Below are positions 1-12,382 of a stretch of DNA of 64,000 nt, piece by piece. The stretch is from Pseudomonadota bacterium (GTDB lineage Bacteria > Desulfobacterota > Binatia > Binatales > Binataceae), in contig JAJPHZ010000014.1 of NCBI GenBank assembly GCA_021325025.1, forward strand, positions 26,872 to 90,871, written 5' to 3'. The translations under genes were made by a program, and so were the position numbers. Numbering within the stretch: the stretch's first letter is position 1; every line of letters begins with the position of its first letter. The notes below the pieces were generated by a model, which searched no databases, was not told where the DNA came from, and saw only the letters and a program-made list of their open reading frames with translations.

Positions 1-348
1 GAATTGATTCGGCGCTACTTCGACGCTTTCAATCGCCACGATATCGAAGGAGTGATGGCCTGCTTTCACGACGAACCGATGCTGGTCCGCGCGGACGGCA
101 AACGGTTAATCGGACGCCAAGAGGTGCGGCGTTCGTACGAAAACGAGTTCGCCATGTCTCCCGACGTGCAGTGCGACCTGCGCCTGTGTACCGGCAACAG
201 CGGCCATGGAGTCGCCGAGTCGTTAGCCCGCGGGACCCGGGCAAAGGACGGGATGGTTTTCGAGGCGATCGGCGCTGAAGTGATGGAAATCGCGGACGGG
301 AAAATCAAGGAAATCCGCGATTACCATCGCGCGGCCAAAACCGGTTAG
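1..348 (+). CDS. SnoaL/NTF2-like protein, 5' partial
   Basis: Small single-domain protein of the SnoaL/NTF2-like superfamily (cone-shaped fold used for small ligands, isomerases or unknown roles). The opening segment RRYFDAFNRHDIEGVMACF is the typical first helix, and the C-terminal strand pattern (EVMEIADGKIKEIRDYHR) is also typical. The reading frame is open to the first base of the window. The first possible start inside (TTG at 4) has no visible ribosome site, so the true start is probably upstream and up to about 15 residues are missing. The substrate cannot be inferred. A class I methyltransferase follows about 100 nt downstream on the same strand. Confidence 0.75.
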   Translation, partial: ELIRRYFDAFNRHDIEGVMACFHDEPMLVRADGKRLIGRQEVRRSYENEFAMSPDVQCDLRLCTGNSGHGVAESLARGTRAKDGMVFEAIGAEVMEIADGKIKEIRDYHRAAKTG

Positions 349-449
349 GCAGGGCGGGCGTTTTTGGCGGCTTGCCGGGGAGGGGACGATCTGGCCGGCT
401 TCAGGTCTTCTGGATCCGGGTCGGCAGTGCGTCCTGACGGAGCAAGCCG

Positions 450-1373
450 ATGGGTTTCTCGCGCGAGGCAAGCAGCAAAGAAGTCCTCACCGTGTCGCGG
501 GAAAAAATATCACGCGCGCACACCGACTTGCGCCGGCTTTCCGCTTTCTACCGCGAGGTTTATGGCGACATGGCCTCGGTACGGGAGGTGCTGCGCATCC
601 TTGGGCGCAGCGGCGGCGAACCCGGCAGCGTGAAGGCGTCGGAGCTGTATACTCGTTCCCTGGACTGTCAGAACCATGGCGGTTATCCGATGCTCGAGCG
701 GATAGCTTCCGTGGCGGCCGTGTGTGGCGTGCCCGGAGCAGGCATGCGCGTGCTGGATGTGGGCTGCGGCGTTGGCGGGCCGGGGCGTTTTCTCGCTGAC
801 CGCTACCACTGCCGCGTGATCGGTGTGGACCTGGTGCCGGAGCGCGTGGAGGCCGCGAAGGCGCTGACCAGGTTGACCGGTCTGGCCGCGCAGGTGAGGT
901 ATCGCCAGGCGGATGCCGCCGCGCTGCCTTTTCCCGACCGTGCTTTCCATCAGGTCTGGATGCTGGACGCGGGCGTCCACGTGCGTGACAAGCGGACACT
1001 GTTCGGCGAACTGGGGCGGGTGCTGAAGCCGGCCGGCCTCCTGGTGCTCCATGATCAACTGGGCCTTCCTCCTGCGATGCGGCCGGTTGTACGAAGAGCG
1101 CCTTACTTCGCCCCGACACTCGCACAGTTGCTGCGGCATCTGGAATGGGCTGGTTTTCGCCTGCTGGCGTGGCAAGACACCACGGCCCAGACCGTCGCCT
1201 ATATGCGCCAACGCGGCGACCGGAGGGCGCAGCGCCAGTCAAAGTCGGCGACTGCGGTTGACGAGCGCTACCAACCGGCCATCCAATTGCGCGATGCCTA
1301 CCTGGAAGCCTTGACAGTTCAAGGCAGCAGGACGGGGGTACTGGTGGCCGGGCGAATGGGGACAAGCCCGTGA
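450..1373 (+). CDS. SAM-dependent class I methyltransferase
   Basis: A 307-residue cytoplasmic methyltransferase of the UbiE/Methyltransf_11 type. The SAM-binding glycine loop (VLDVGCGVGGPGRF) lies near residue 105 and is followed by the acidic end of strand 2 (VIGVDLVPE) and a motif II region (FPDRAFHQVWML). About 90 residues precede the catalytic domain and are helical and basic, longer than in the minimal family. The ATG at 450 is taken; a GTG at 495 is an alternative. The methyl acceptor cannot be deduced: quinone, sterol and small-molecule methylases share this signature. It ends 5 nt from the convergent ArsR-rhodanese gene. Confidence 0.82.
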   Translation: MGFSREASSKEVLTVSREKISRAHTDLRRLSAFYREVYGDMASVREVLRILGRSGGEPGSVKASELYTRSLDCQNHGGYPMLERIASVAAVCGVPGAGMRVLDVGCGVGGPGRFLADRYHCRVIGVDLVPERVEAAKALTRLTGLAAQVRYRQADAAALPFPDRAFHQVWMLDAGVHVRDKRTLFGELGRVLKPAGLLVLHDQLGLPPAMRPVVRRAPYFAPTLAQLLRHLEWAGFRLLAWQDTTAQTVAYMRQRGDRRAQRQSKSATAVDERYQPAIQLRDAYLEALTVQGSRTGVLVAGRMGTSP

Positions 1374-1378
1374 GACGG

Positions 1379-2026
1379 TCAGGAGCTGGGAGGAGCTGTT
1401 TCCACGGGCAGGCCCGCCGCTTTCCACTCCGGGTACCCATCTTCAAGCCGAACGGCTTTGAAGCCCCGCTTGCGTAGCTGCGATACCGCCTCGTACGAAA
1501 GCACGCAGTATTGCCCGCGGCAGTAAGCGACGACTTCCTGGTCGCGAGGCAGTTCGTGCAGCCGGCGTTTCAATTCGCTCAACGGCAGGTTGATCGCGCC
1601 GGGCAGATGTCCGGCGGCGAATTCCTCCACGGGCCGTGTATCGATCACGGTGACAAGGCCCTCCCGCATGCGCCGCAGCAATTCCTTTCGAGACACCGGC
1701 TCGAGGTTGTCGCGTTCCCGAAAATAACTGTTGAGCAGCTTTTCGACCGCACCGACGTTGCGCCGCGTGACGCGGGACAAGGCGCCGAGCAGCCCGACCA
1801 CCTCCGCGTCGGCCAGCTTGTAGATCACATGCTGCCCCTCCCGGCGCGCTTCAACTATTCCGAAACGGCGCAGGTGCTGCAAATGCTGTGAGGCGTTGGC
1901 CACCGTCAGGCCGCTCAGCCCGGCCAACTCATCGACGCTGCGCTCGGTCTGCGCAAGCAGTTCAAGGAGTTCGAGACGGTGCGCCGAGCCCAGGGCGCGA
2001 GCGACCGCGGCCAGATGCTCGAACAT
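1379..2026 (-). CDS. ArsR-family regulator fused to a rhodanese domain
   Basis: A 215-residue fusion. Residues about 1-95 form an ArsR winged helix (SAHRLELLELLAQTERSV, then the recognition region SGLTVANASQHLQHLRR). Residues about 115-210 form a rhodanese domain (VIDTRPVEEFAAGHLPGAINLP) with the catalytic loop YCRGQYC. Known fusions of this type bind DNA in response to reactive sulfur or metal(loid) species, with the rhodanese carrying a persulfide. The ATG at 2026 is chosen because it begins the HTH domain; the open frame continues upstream for 66 codons without homology. That upstream stretch is antisense to a rhodanese remnant on the other strand. No metal site beyond the rhodanese cysteines is obvious. 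Confidence 0.88.
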   Translation of the reverse strand: MFEHLAAVARALGSAHRLELLELLAQTERSVDELAGLSGLTVANASQHLQHLRRFGIVEARREGQHVIYKLADAEVVGLLGALSRVTRRNVGAVEKLLNSYFRERDNLEPVSRKELLRRMREGLVTVIDTRPVEEFAAGHLPGAINLPLSELKRRLHELPRDQEVVAYCRGQYCVLSYEAVSQLRKRGFKAVRLEDGYPEWKAAGLPVETAPPSS

Positions 2027-2027
2027 C

Positions 2028-2249
2028 GCGCTATCCGAGCTTCCCGCCCAACTGCCAATCCTCTCTGGGATGAAGCAATCTCCACTGGTAATTGTCTGCA
2101 AGACGGACAAACGCTCTGCCAAGGCCGCTGAACTGTTGCGGGAAGCTGGCTTCAAGCAGCTTTCGGTGTTGAGGGGCGGGATGGTGGGATGGAACCACGA
2201 GCGGTTCCCCGTGGTACGCTCCAAGCGGCTTGAGTTGGCGAAGAGGTGA
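2028..2249 (+). pseudogene. C-terminal remnant of a second rhodanese domain
   Basis: The plus frame over these bases reads as the second half of a rhodanese: ALSELPAQLP, then LVIVCKTDKRSAKAAELL with the catalytic-loop cysteine, then the closing LSVLRGGMVGWN. The first half of the domain, with the usual HIPGA motif, is absent. The homology begins within a few bases of the start codon of the divergent ArsR-rhodanese gene. An ATG at 2070 could express a 59-residue peptide, but it would lack half the fold. It is read as a remnant left by a deletion or insertion whose breakpoint is near 2026. Confidence 0.6.
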
Positions 2250-2460
2250 ACCGGGAAACGGTGCCGGTTTAGCTGCTCATTTCACAACCGCGTTGCCCGG
2301 CAACCCGACTCGGCCAGATAAACAGTTCTCACGGCCTTCATTGGGCGCTGCCGCAACAGACCTTTGGCGCGAAAATCGGGGTTTTTCACGCGCGTGCGCC
2401 GCTGGGAATACAACCGCGGATGGCGCTCTGGTAGGATCTTATGTACGGAGCACGCAATCC

Positions 2461-3912
<1,452 letters not shown>

Positions 3913-3917
3913 CGGCG

Positions 3918-5267
3918 ATGGACGAGATCAGCCTGGAGATGGGCGAATGGGTGCTCGATCATGCGCGGCGCGCGGGCGCCAGCGCGGCCGAGGTGATCAT
4001 GCTCAGCGCCGAGTCGCTGTCGGCGGGCGTGCGCCTGGGCGAGGTGGAAAAGCTCAAGAGTTCGCGGGAGCGCCGCCTGGGAGTAAGAATTTTTACCGGA
4101 CAGTCGGCGGCGACCGCCTCGACTGCCGAGCTTGAGCGCGGCTCGCTGGAACGCTTCATTGCCGACGCCGTCGAGTTGGCGCGCCTGACCGCGCCCGACC
4201 CCTATGCCGGACTGCCTGACCCGGAACTGCATCCGCGCTCCCTTCCCGACCTCGACCTGGCCGACCACAACCATCGCATAATCCCCGCCGAACAGGCACT
4301 GGCGATGGCGCGCGAGGCCGAGTCGGTCGCACTTAAGTTCGATTCGCGCATCAAGAATTCGGAAGGCTCCGGATTCGATTCGGGAGTCTACGAACTGATC
4401 TTCATGAACAGCCAGGGCTTCAGCGGCTCCTACACCGGCACCTCCTTCAGCCTGAGCGCGGTGGTGATTGCCGAAGCGGACGGCGCCATGCAGCGCGATT
4501 ACTGGTACTCGGCCAATCGCCATTTCGACAAGCTGGAGACGCCCGAAGCGATCGGGCGGCGCGCGGCGGAGCGCACGCTGCGGCGCCTGGGCGGGCGCAA
4601 GATCAAAACCACCGCCGCGCCGGTGGTGTTCGACCCGGAGATGGCAGCGGGACTGATTCGGACGCTGGCGGGGGCGGCGTCGGGCACCGCCCTCTACAAG
4701 CGGGCATCCTTTCTGCTCGATAAGTTGGGCCATCAGGTGACCTCTGCCAACGTCACGATTATCGACGACGGCACCATCCCCGGCCTGCTCGGCTCCCGGC
4801 CCTTCGACGGCGAAGGACTGCCGACCCGGCGCAAGGCGCTGGTGGAAAAGGGCCGGCTCGCCAACTACCTGCTCGATTGCTACTCGGCGCGCAAGCTGGG
4901 CCTGGCGCCTACCGGCAATGCGTCGCGCGGGTTGGGCGAGTCCCCCGGCGTCGCTCCGCATAATCTTTACCTGGAACCGGGGCCGTACAGCCCCGAGCAG
5001 ATCATCGGCTCGGTCCGCCACGGACTGTATGTCACCGAACTGATCGGGTTCGGCGTCAACAGCGTCACCGGCGACTACTCGCGCGGCGCCAGCGGGCTTT
5101 GGATCGAGAACGGGGAGCTGAGCTATCCGGTGGAGGAGATCACGATCGCCGGCAATCTCAAGGACATGTATATGGCGATCGAGATGGTAGGTAGCGACCT
5201 GGTGTGGCGTTCCAGCGTCGCCTCTCCCACCCTCAAGATTTCCGACATGACCATCGCCGGAAGCTGA
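3918..5267 (+). CDS. pmbA: TldE/PmbA, non-catalytic partner of TldD
   Basis: A 449-residue protein matching E. coli PmbA (450). It shares the TldD fold but lacks HExxxH: the equivalent segment is FDPEMAAGLIRTLAGAASG. The ATG at 3918 is taken. A GTG at 3909 overlaps the tldD stop (GTGA) and could permit translational coupling, adding only three residues. It forms the heterodimer with TldD that closes the peptide chamber. No gene for a modified peptide substrate was recognised in the flanks, so a housekeeping peptide-clearance role is as likely as a natural-product role. Confidence 0.94.
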   Translation: MDEISLEMGEWVLDHARRAGASAAEVIMLSAESLSAGVRLGEVEKLKSSRERRLGVRIFTGQSAATASTAELERGSLERFIADAVELARLTAPDPYAGLPDPELHPRSLPDLDLADHNHRIIPAEQALAMAREAESVALKFDSRIKNSEGSGFDSGVYELIFMNSQGFSGSYTGTSFSLSAVVIAEADGAMQRDYWYSANRHFDKLETPEAIGRRAAERTLRRLGGRKIKTTAAPVVFDPEMAAGLIRTLAGAASGTALYKRASFLLDKLGHQVTSANVTIIDDGTIPGLLGSRPFDGEGLPTRRKALVEKGRLANYLLDCYSARKLGLAPTGNASRGLGESPGVAPHNLYLEPGPYSPEQIIGSVRHGLYVTELIGFGVNSVTGDYSRGASGLWIENGELSYPVEEITIAGNLKDMYMAIEMVGSDLVWRSSVASPTLKISDMTIAGS

Positions 5268-5811
5268 AGGCGTCGCGCGCGGCGGGCTGGTTATAACAAT
5301 CAGTACTCTTTTCCGACGTCAGAAGATGCCGCGCGCAGCGCACGCGGGGCCCCCTCTTAGGCGGCCAGCCATCGCCTTGTTGTAAAAATTTCAAAGCCCC
5401 GGCCCCCGCCGGCGTCGAATCTTGGCGCCGCTGTCCTTACCGGCGGCGTTGGCGAATCACCAAAGTCGGCCAATGCGGCGTCCATTATCGACTGCGCGCC
5501 TCTCCACCCCATTTTTCGGTGCGAGGCTGGGACGAACGTAAACAATCATAGATTAATCTTATCCTATCTTTGATATACCTATCATTTTTACTCTCCGTTT
5601 GCTTGCATGGCAGAAAATTGATGGGATAATCGGAACCGACGGCACGCTCCGCCAGGAGTGTTCCAAGCTCACAAGGGGGGAAGCGGGCTGGTTGGGATGC
5701 GGACTTTTCCCAGCTCCGGCCGGCGCGCGGCTGCTTGCAGGCAGAACAAAGCAGGCGGCGGGTGAGGACCCAAATCTCCAACCCCGGCCGCCTCGATAAA
5801 AGGGGGGTCGC
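5268..5811. other. Intergenic region upstream of the Crp/Fnr gene
   Basis: This 544-base gap has no supportable gene; short open frames here lack any family signature. The central part, about 5520-5600, is clearly AT-rich compared with its surroundings and probably holds the promoter region of the following regulator, including a small dyad at 5571-5584. No structured RNA or repeat was recognised. Confidence 0.6.
5571..5584. promoter_or_regulatory. Possible Crp/Fnr-type dyad
   Basis: TGATATACCTATCA is a perfect 5-bp inverted repeat around a 4-base centre in the AT-rich part of the gap, about 230 nt upstream of the Crp/Fnr-family start. TGA...TCA half-sites are typical of this regulator family. 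The spacing here is 8 bases between them rather than the usual 6, so autoregulation is only a suggestion. Confidence 0.25.
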
Positions 5812-6678
5812 ATGAACGCACAACCAACAAGTCCCGGTCAGTCCCGCTTGCTCGAATTACTGGAGCAATGGGGGTTGCCCAAGGAGGCGATTGCAGGCCT
5901 GGTGGGGCGCCATACGCTGGTGCGCTATCCGAAACGCTCGCCGCTATTCCTGCAGGGCTCGCCAGCCGATGTCGTCTTTGCGGTTTTCAACGGGCTGGTC
6001 AAGGTCTACTGCCCCGGTGCTGACGGCAACCGTGTCCTGGTCCATCTGGCGGGACCGGGCGATTTGATTGGTTACGCCGATTTTCTCGACGCCAACGGCC
6101 AGCGTTCGCAGATGTTCGAGGCGCATGCGTTGACCAGTTGTTCCGTGGCGCTCTTTACGCGCCAGCACGTGCTCAAGACGCTGCGCGCCCTGGACCCCGG
6201 GGTGCTGCTCAAGCTGTTGGAGACGCTCAACAGTTTCTGGTCCGGGGTAGTGCATCGTTACGCCGTCTATCTCAGCATGTCGCTGCGCGAACGGCTGCAG
6301 GTGGTGCTGACCGAGTTGGGCACGCGCTTTGGCGTGCAGGACGCGCGCGGCGTGTTGCTGACACCCGAACTGGCGCAGGAGGAGTTGGCGGAGATGATCG
6401 GCAGTTCGCGTCCGATGGTGAGCAAGCTGCTCAGCGAGATGGCGGAGCGCTCCATGATTGCCTGCCAGGGCCGCCGCTATATCCTGTTGCGCGGCTCGGG
6501 CCTGGATGCACCCCCGCGCTGGCTGCTGCCCGCCAGCGCCAAACCACAGGGCAACGGCCTGGCCGGCGAGAGCGACTTGCGTGCGGCCGGGTCGCTGCGC
6601 TCAGTGGGCAGCAACGACGAGCCGTCCAACGGCCGCGCCTTCGGCGGTCGCACCGAACGCGCTGCGGGCGCCGCCTAA
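5812..6678 (+). CDS. Crp/Fnr-family transcriptional regulator
   Basis: A 288-residue cytoplasmic regulator. An N-terminal cyclic-nucleotide-binding-type beta barrel spans roughly residues 20-140 (PLFLQGSPADVVFAVFNGLVKVY). A dimer helix and a winged helix follow, with the recognition motif QEELAEMIGSSRPMVSKLL at about 187-207. There is no N-terminal cysteine cluster, so it is not an oxygen-sensing FNR of the iron-sulfur type. The last ~60 residues are a low-complexity Gly/Arg/Ser tail beyond the usual family length. The start at ATG 5812 follows AAAAGGGGGG. An intrinsic-terminator hairpin follows the gene. The effector is unknown. Confidence 0.9.
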   Translation: MNAQPTSPGQSRLLELLEQWGLPKEAIAGLVGRHTLVRYPKRSPLFLQGSPADVVFAVFNGLVKVYCPGADGNRVLVHLAGPGDLIGYADFLDANGQRSQMFEAHALTSCSVALFTRQHVLKTLRALDPGVLLKLLETLNSFWSGVVHRYAVYLSMSLRERLQVVLTELGTRFGVQDARGVLLTPELAQEELAEMIGSSRPMVSKLLSEMAERSMIACQGRRYILLRGSGLDAPPRWLLPASAKPQGNGLAGESDLRAAGSLRSVGSNDEPSNGRAFGGRTERAAGAA

Positions 6679-6693
6679 CTGCCGCCGCAGGGC

Positions 6694-6737
6694 TTTTTCC
6701 GTGGCATGGCCCGCCCCCGGTCCGCGCCACGGAAAAA
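6694..6737 (+). terminator. Hairpin terminator after the Crp/Fnr gene
   Basis: TTTTTCCGTGGC (6694-6705) and GCCACGGAAAAA (6726-6737) are perfect 12-base inverted arms around a 20-base loop, 16 nt past the stop codon. The A/T ends would allow termination on either strand. Confidence 0.6.
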
Positions 6738-6885
6738 TCTTTCCGGCAGGCTCCTTTATATTCGGTATATTCGTTCAAGTTCGTTGCCTCGCCGTCGGCG
6801 GGATACGGCCGGCGCTTTCTTGCGGCGGGGCCAGGGATGGTTAGATTCTTAGGTAAACATAAGGAGTCCCAACCAACCTAACGAC

Positions 6886-9498
<2,613 letters not shown>

Positions 9499-9520
9499 AT
9501 CCGCGCTGTACAATGATCAA

Positions 9521-9549
9521 GGCCGCAGGCGGTCGCTGCGCCTGCGGCC
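9521..9549 (+). terminator. Hairpin downstream of clpB
   Basis: GGCCGCAGGC (9521-9530) and GCCTGCGGCC (9540-9549) form a perfect 10-bp stem with a 9-base loop, 22 nt after the clpB stop. No T-run follows, so it is a terminator-like or message-stabilising hairpin rather than a textbook intrinsic terminator. Confidence 0.5.
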
Positions 9550-9689
9550 GTCAATTACGAGCAGTATAATTACCCGAGCTGAAGCTTTGGATCGGCGCTG
9601 GCCGATTTGTGCCAGGATCAGGCCGAGGTCTTGATCAGCCCGGGTCTCGCTGTCGTTGGGTCCCCGGGTCTGCACGCGGAGGAACACGA

Positions 9690-10833
9690 ATGAGCATCGA
9701 CCGCGACGAGATCATGCGGCGGGTGTCGGCGATATCGCCCGTGCTGGAGCGCAACGCCGCCGCCTGCGATTCGGCCCGCCAGTTGGCACCCGAGAGCTTG
9801 GCCGCGATGCTGGATGCGGGGATGTTCCGCATCTCGCAACCCTTGCGCAACGGCGGCTATGAACTGGGTCTGGGAATTTTGGCGGACGCGGTTACGGCGC
9901 TTTCCCAGGCGTGTCCGTCCTGCGGATGGGTGCTGATGGTGGCCGGGGCGCATCATTGGTGCATGGGTTCATTTCCCGAAGCAGCGCAGGACGAAGTGTT
10001 CGGCGGCGGGCGTGACGTGCTGATTGCCGGGACGTTGTCATTGGCAGGGAGTGGCGGCCGGTGTCGATGGCGGCTACCGGGTCGATGGCCGATGGCAGTT
10101 CGCCAGCGGCGTCGACCACGCACAGTGGGTGCTGCTGGGATGCGCCGAGGAAAAGACTGGCGCGCCGAAGGTGCACGTGGTGGCGCGCCGCGAGGAGCTT
10201 GAGGTCGACGACACCTGGCACGTGATGGGCCTTGCGGGAACGGGCAGCAAGGACGTGGTTGCGCGCGGCGTTTTCGTGCCCGAGCATCGCGCGATCGACA
10301 CGCGGATGTTCTTCCGCGCCCAAAGTCCGCACAGCGCCAACCATCCGACCAACCTCTACCGCCTGTCGCCCGAAGCGATGCTGTCGTTGTCGGTGGCCAC
10401 CGCGGTGCTGGGCGCAGCGCGCTTTGCGCTGGCTCAATTTATCGCTCACACCAGGCAACGGCGCGTGATCCTCAGCGGCGCGCGCAAGGCGGAGTATGTG
10501 CCGACGCAGATCCGGATGGCGGAGGCGGCGGCCGAGATCCAATGCGCTGATCTCTTGATTCACGATGCGCTGGGCGAGTTCGAGCGGTTGATGGCGAGCG
10601 GCGAGCGGCCCGACCTGGACCATCGCACGCGCGTCAAATGGCAGGCGGCGTATGCGGCTGAACTGTGCCGGCGCGCGGCGGCGCGGATGTTTGCGGGGTC
10701 GGGCGCACACGCGGTCTATGAGAGCAGTCCGATGCAGGCCGCATTTCGCAATATCATTGTCGGCGCCCAGCACGCCAGTATCGACTTCGATACAGCGGCG
10801 GAACAGTACGCCCGCCTGCGGCTGGGCGCTTGA
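9690..10833 (+). pseudogene. Flavin-dependent monooxygenase (HsaA/HpaB-like, acyl-CoA dehydrogenase fold), frameshifted
   Basis: Two overlapping frames together give one protein of about 380 residues. The first (from ATG 9690, RBS GGAGGAAC) carries the N-terminal helical domain and GLGILADAVTALSQACPSCGWVL. The second resumes with GVDGGYRVDGRWQFASGVDHAQWVLLG and runs to 10833. This order is typical of the oxygenase component of two-component flavin hydroxylases, such as the HsaA steroid-ring hydroxylase (about 390 residues). The switch falls at about 10047-10063 and corresponds to one extra base (or two missing). It could be a genuine inactivation or a sequencing or assembly error; both halves look well conserved. 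No flavin reductase partner is adjacent. Confidence 0.8.
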
Positions 10834-11242
10834 TGGCGGTCCGCCTCCTGCTCCGTCTTGACCTCGGTGCGCGCTCGTATACCCTCAAAAAGGATCGTCT
10901 TCCATTTGCGCTGAGAGTTAAGAACCGCATCGAGGTGTAAAATCGAGTTTCTGATTGTTTTCTTCGCCAAAAATTTTCAAACTTTCCAAAACCGCTGTGG
11001 ATGAATCTGTGCCTGCCCCGGTTGACGCAGGGATGATGCACGGGACAACCGTGCTAGTTTCCAGCGCTAATCTTCGAAGCGGGCGCCGGAATAACCAGAT
11101 GTGCGGCAACGTCCAACAGAATGGGGCAAAGCCGGCGAGGACGGGGCCCAGTGGCGGATATGGTTGACTGCCGAGAGATGAAAAAGTGGATGTTGCTCTA
11201 AATCGCGCGCTTCGCCGTCAACCGCGCCGCCCGGATGCGTGC
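10834..11242. other. Intergenic region before the RND efflux genes
   Basis: A 409-base gap with no supportable protein gene. The first part (about 10900-11000) is AT-rich. The last part, from about 11100, contains a possible structured leader, listed separately. An open frame from GTG 11186 runs into the efflux adaptor but lacks an obvious ribosome site. Confidence 0.55.
11104..11173 (+). promoter_or_regulatory. Possible structured leader, faintly GEMM (c-di-GMP riboswitch)-like
   Basis: CGGCA (11104-11108) can pair with TGCCG (11169-11173). These arms enclose a small hairpin (TCCA/TGGG arms) and the segment GGCAAAGCC, then a GC-rich arm and ATGGTTGACTGCCGA. The order CGGCAA - hairpin - GCAAAGCC - stem - GTTxxxxGCCGA recalls the c-di-GMP-I (GEMM) riboswitch. 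Several conserved bases of that family (GGGACGCAAAGCC and the CCUAA stretch) are not matched. It lies 70 nt upstream of the efflux adaptor start. The call rests on visual comparison only. Confidence 0.25.
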
Positions 11243-12364
11243 ATGGCGAAGTATGCCGGGTGGATCCTGGTGTTGCTGTGCCTGGTTGCCGCGCTGGCCG
11301 GATGCGAGCAGGACCGCAAGACCCAAGCGGCGCCGACGCCGTTGCCCGATCTGGTTGCGCCGCTGGTCCGGCAGGCCGACGGCAGCGAGGTCATGCAGCT
11401 GCCTGCCCATCTGCCGGGATTGACGATGACCACGGTTGAGGAGGTCTCGCTGCCCGGCATGCTGGAGACCAGCGGCAAAATCAGTTTGGACGATCGGCAC
11501 GTGGCCAAGATCGTCTCGCGCGTGGCGGGCCGGGTCGAAGCGGTGTCGGTGCTGCAGTGGGACAATGTCCGCAAGGGGCAGCCGGTGCTCACGCTCTACA
11601 GCCCCGATTACATGACCGGCGAGGCCGAGTACCTGCAGGCGCTGGCGACGTCGAAGCTCAATCTCGGCCCCGGCTCGGCCGATCAGCAGAGCCTGGCGGC
11701 TTCGCTGGTGGCGGCGGCGCGGCGCAAGCTGGAGCTGCTGGGGCTGGATGCGGATGAAATCGCCGCGCTGCGCGCGCCCAGTGCCAGCACCGTGCTGCGC
11801 GCGCCCATCGGCGGTACGGTCATCGACCGCCAGGTGATCAAGGGCGCCCAGGTCAATCCTGGCGACGTCCTGTTTACGGTTGCGGTGCTCGATCCGATCT
11901 GGATCACGGCCGACATCTATGAGGATGACCTCGCGCGGGTTCATCCCGGCCAGGCGCTTGAGGCGGAGACCCCCGCCTTTGCGGGCCGCACCTTCCAAGG
12001 CGTGATCAGCCGGATAAGCCCCGGCTTCGATCCCAACACGCACACCGCCCAGGTGCGCTGCCAGGTAAGAAACCCGGGCCTGATGCTGAAGCCCGACATG
12101 CTGGCCCGCGTGCGCATCTTCACCGCCCCGGGTAAAGCCCTGGTGGTGCCGCAAGACGCGCTGATTTTCGAGGTCGACGCCTACTACGCGTTCGTCGAGG
12201 TCGCGCCCGGCCGCGTAACGCGGCGCAAGGTTACGATCGCGTCGTGGAACAGCGAGGGGCCGACCCGCGTACTCTCCGGGCTGAGCGCGGGTGAGCGCGT
12301 GGTCAAGGACGAATCGATCCAGGTCAACGCGCTGTGGCATCAGGCGCACGGCGAGAGTTCCTGA
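11243..12364 (+). CDS. RND efflux periplasmic adaptor lipoprotein (CusB/HlyD-like)
   Basis: A 373-residue membrane-fusion protein linking an inner-membrane RND pump to an outer-membrane channel. It has a lipoprotein signal peptide with lipobox LAGC (Cys21), a lipoyl half-motif (IVSRVAGRVEAVSVLQWDNV), a helical hairpin, the second lipoyl half (APIGGTVIDRQVIKGAQVNPG) and a beta-barrel region (PIWITADIYEDDL). The ATG at 11243 begins the signal peptide. A GTG at 11186 would add 19 basic residues and cannot be excluded. No histidine-rich or methionine-cluster metal-binding tail is seen, so the ion is uncertain. The pump gene follows 18 nt downstream; no outer-membrane factor gene is present nearby. 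Confidence 0.9.
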   Translation: MAKYAGWILVLLCLVAALAGCEQDRKTQAAPTPLPDLVAPLVRQADGSEVMQLPAHLPGLTMTTVEEVSLPGMLETSGKISLDDRHVAKIVSRVAGRVEAVSVLQWDNVRKGQPVLTLYSPDYMTGEAEYLQALATSKLNLGPGSADQQSLAASLVAAARRKLELLGLDADEIAALRAPSASTVLRAPIGGTVIDRQVIKGAQVNPGDVLFTVAVLDPIWITADIYEDDLARVHPGQALEAETPAFAGRTFQGVISRISPGFDPNTHTAQVRCQVRNPGLMLKPDMLARVRIFTAPGKALVVPQDALIFEVDAYYAFVEVAPGRVTRRKVTIASWNSEGPTRVLSGLSAGERVVKDESIQVNALWHQAHGESS

Positions 12365-12382
12365 GCGAGGGCGCTGGCGGTC

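Noticed and set aside
2230..2460. Upstream extension of the tldD frame
   Set aside because: No homology; ATG 2461 has a ribosome site and gives the family length.
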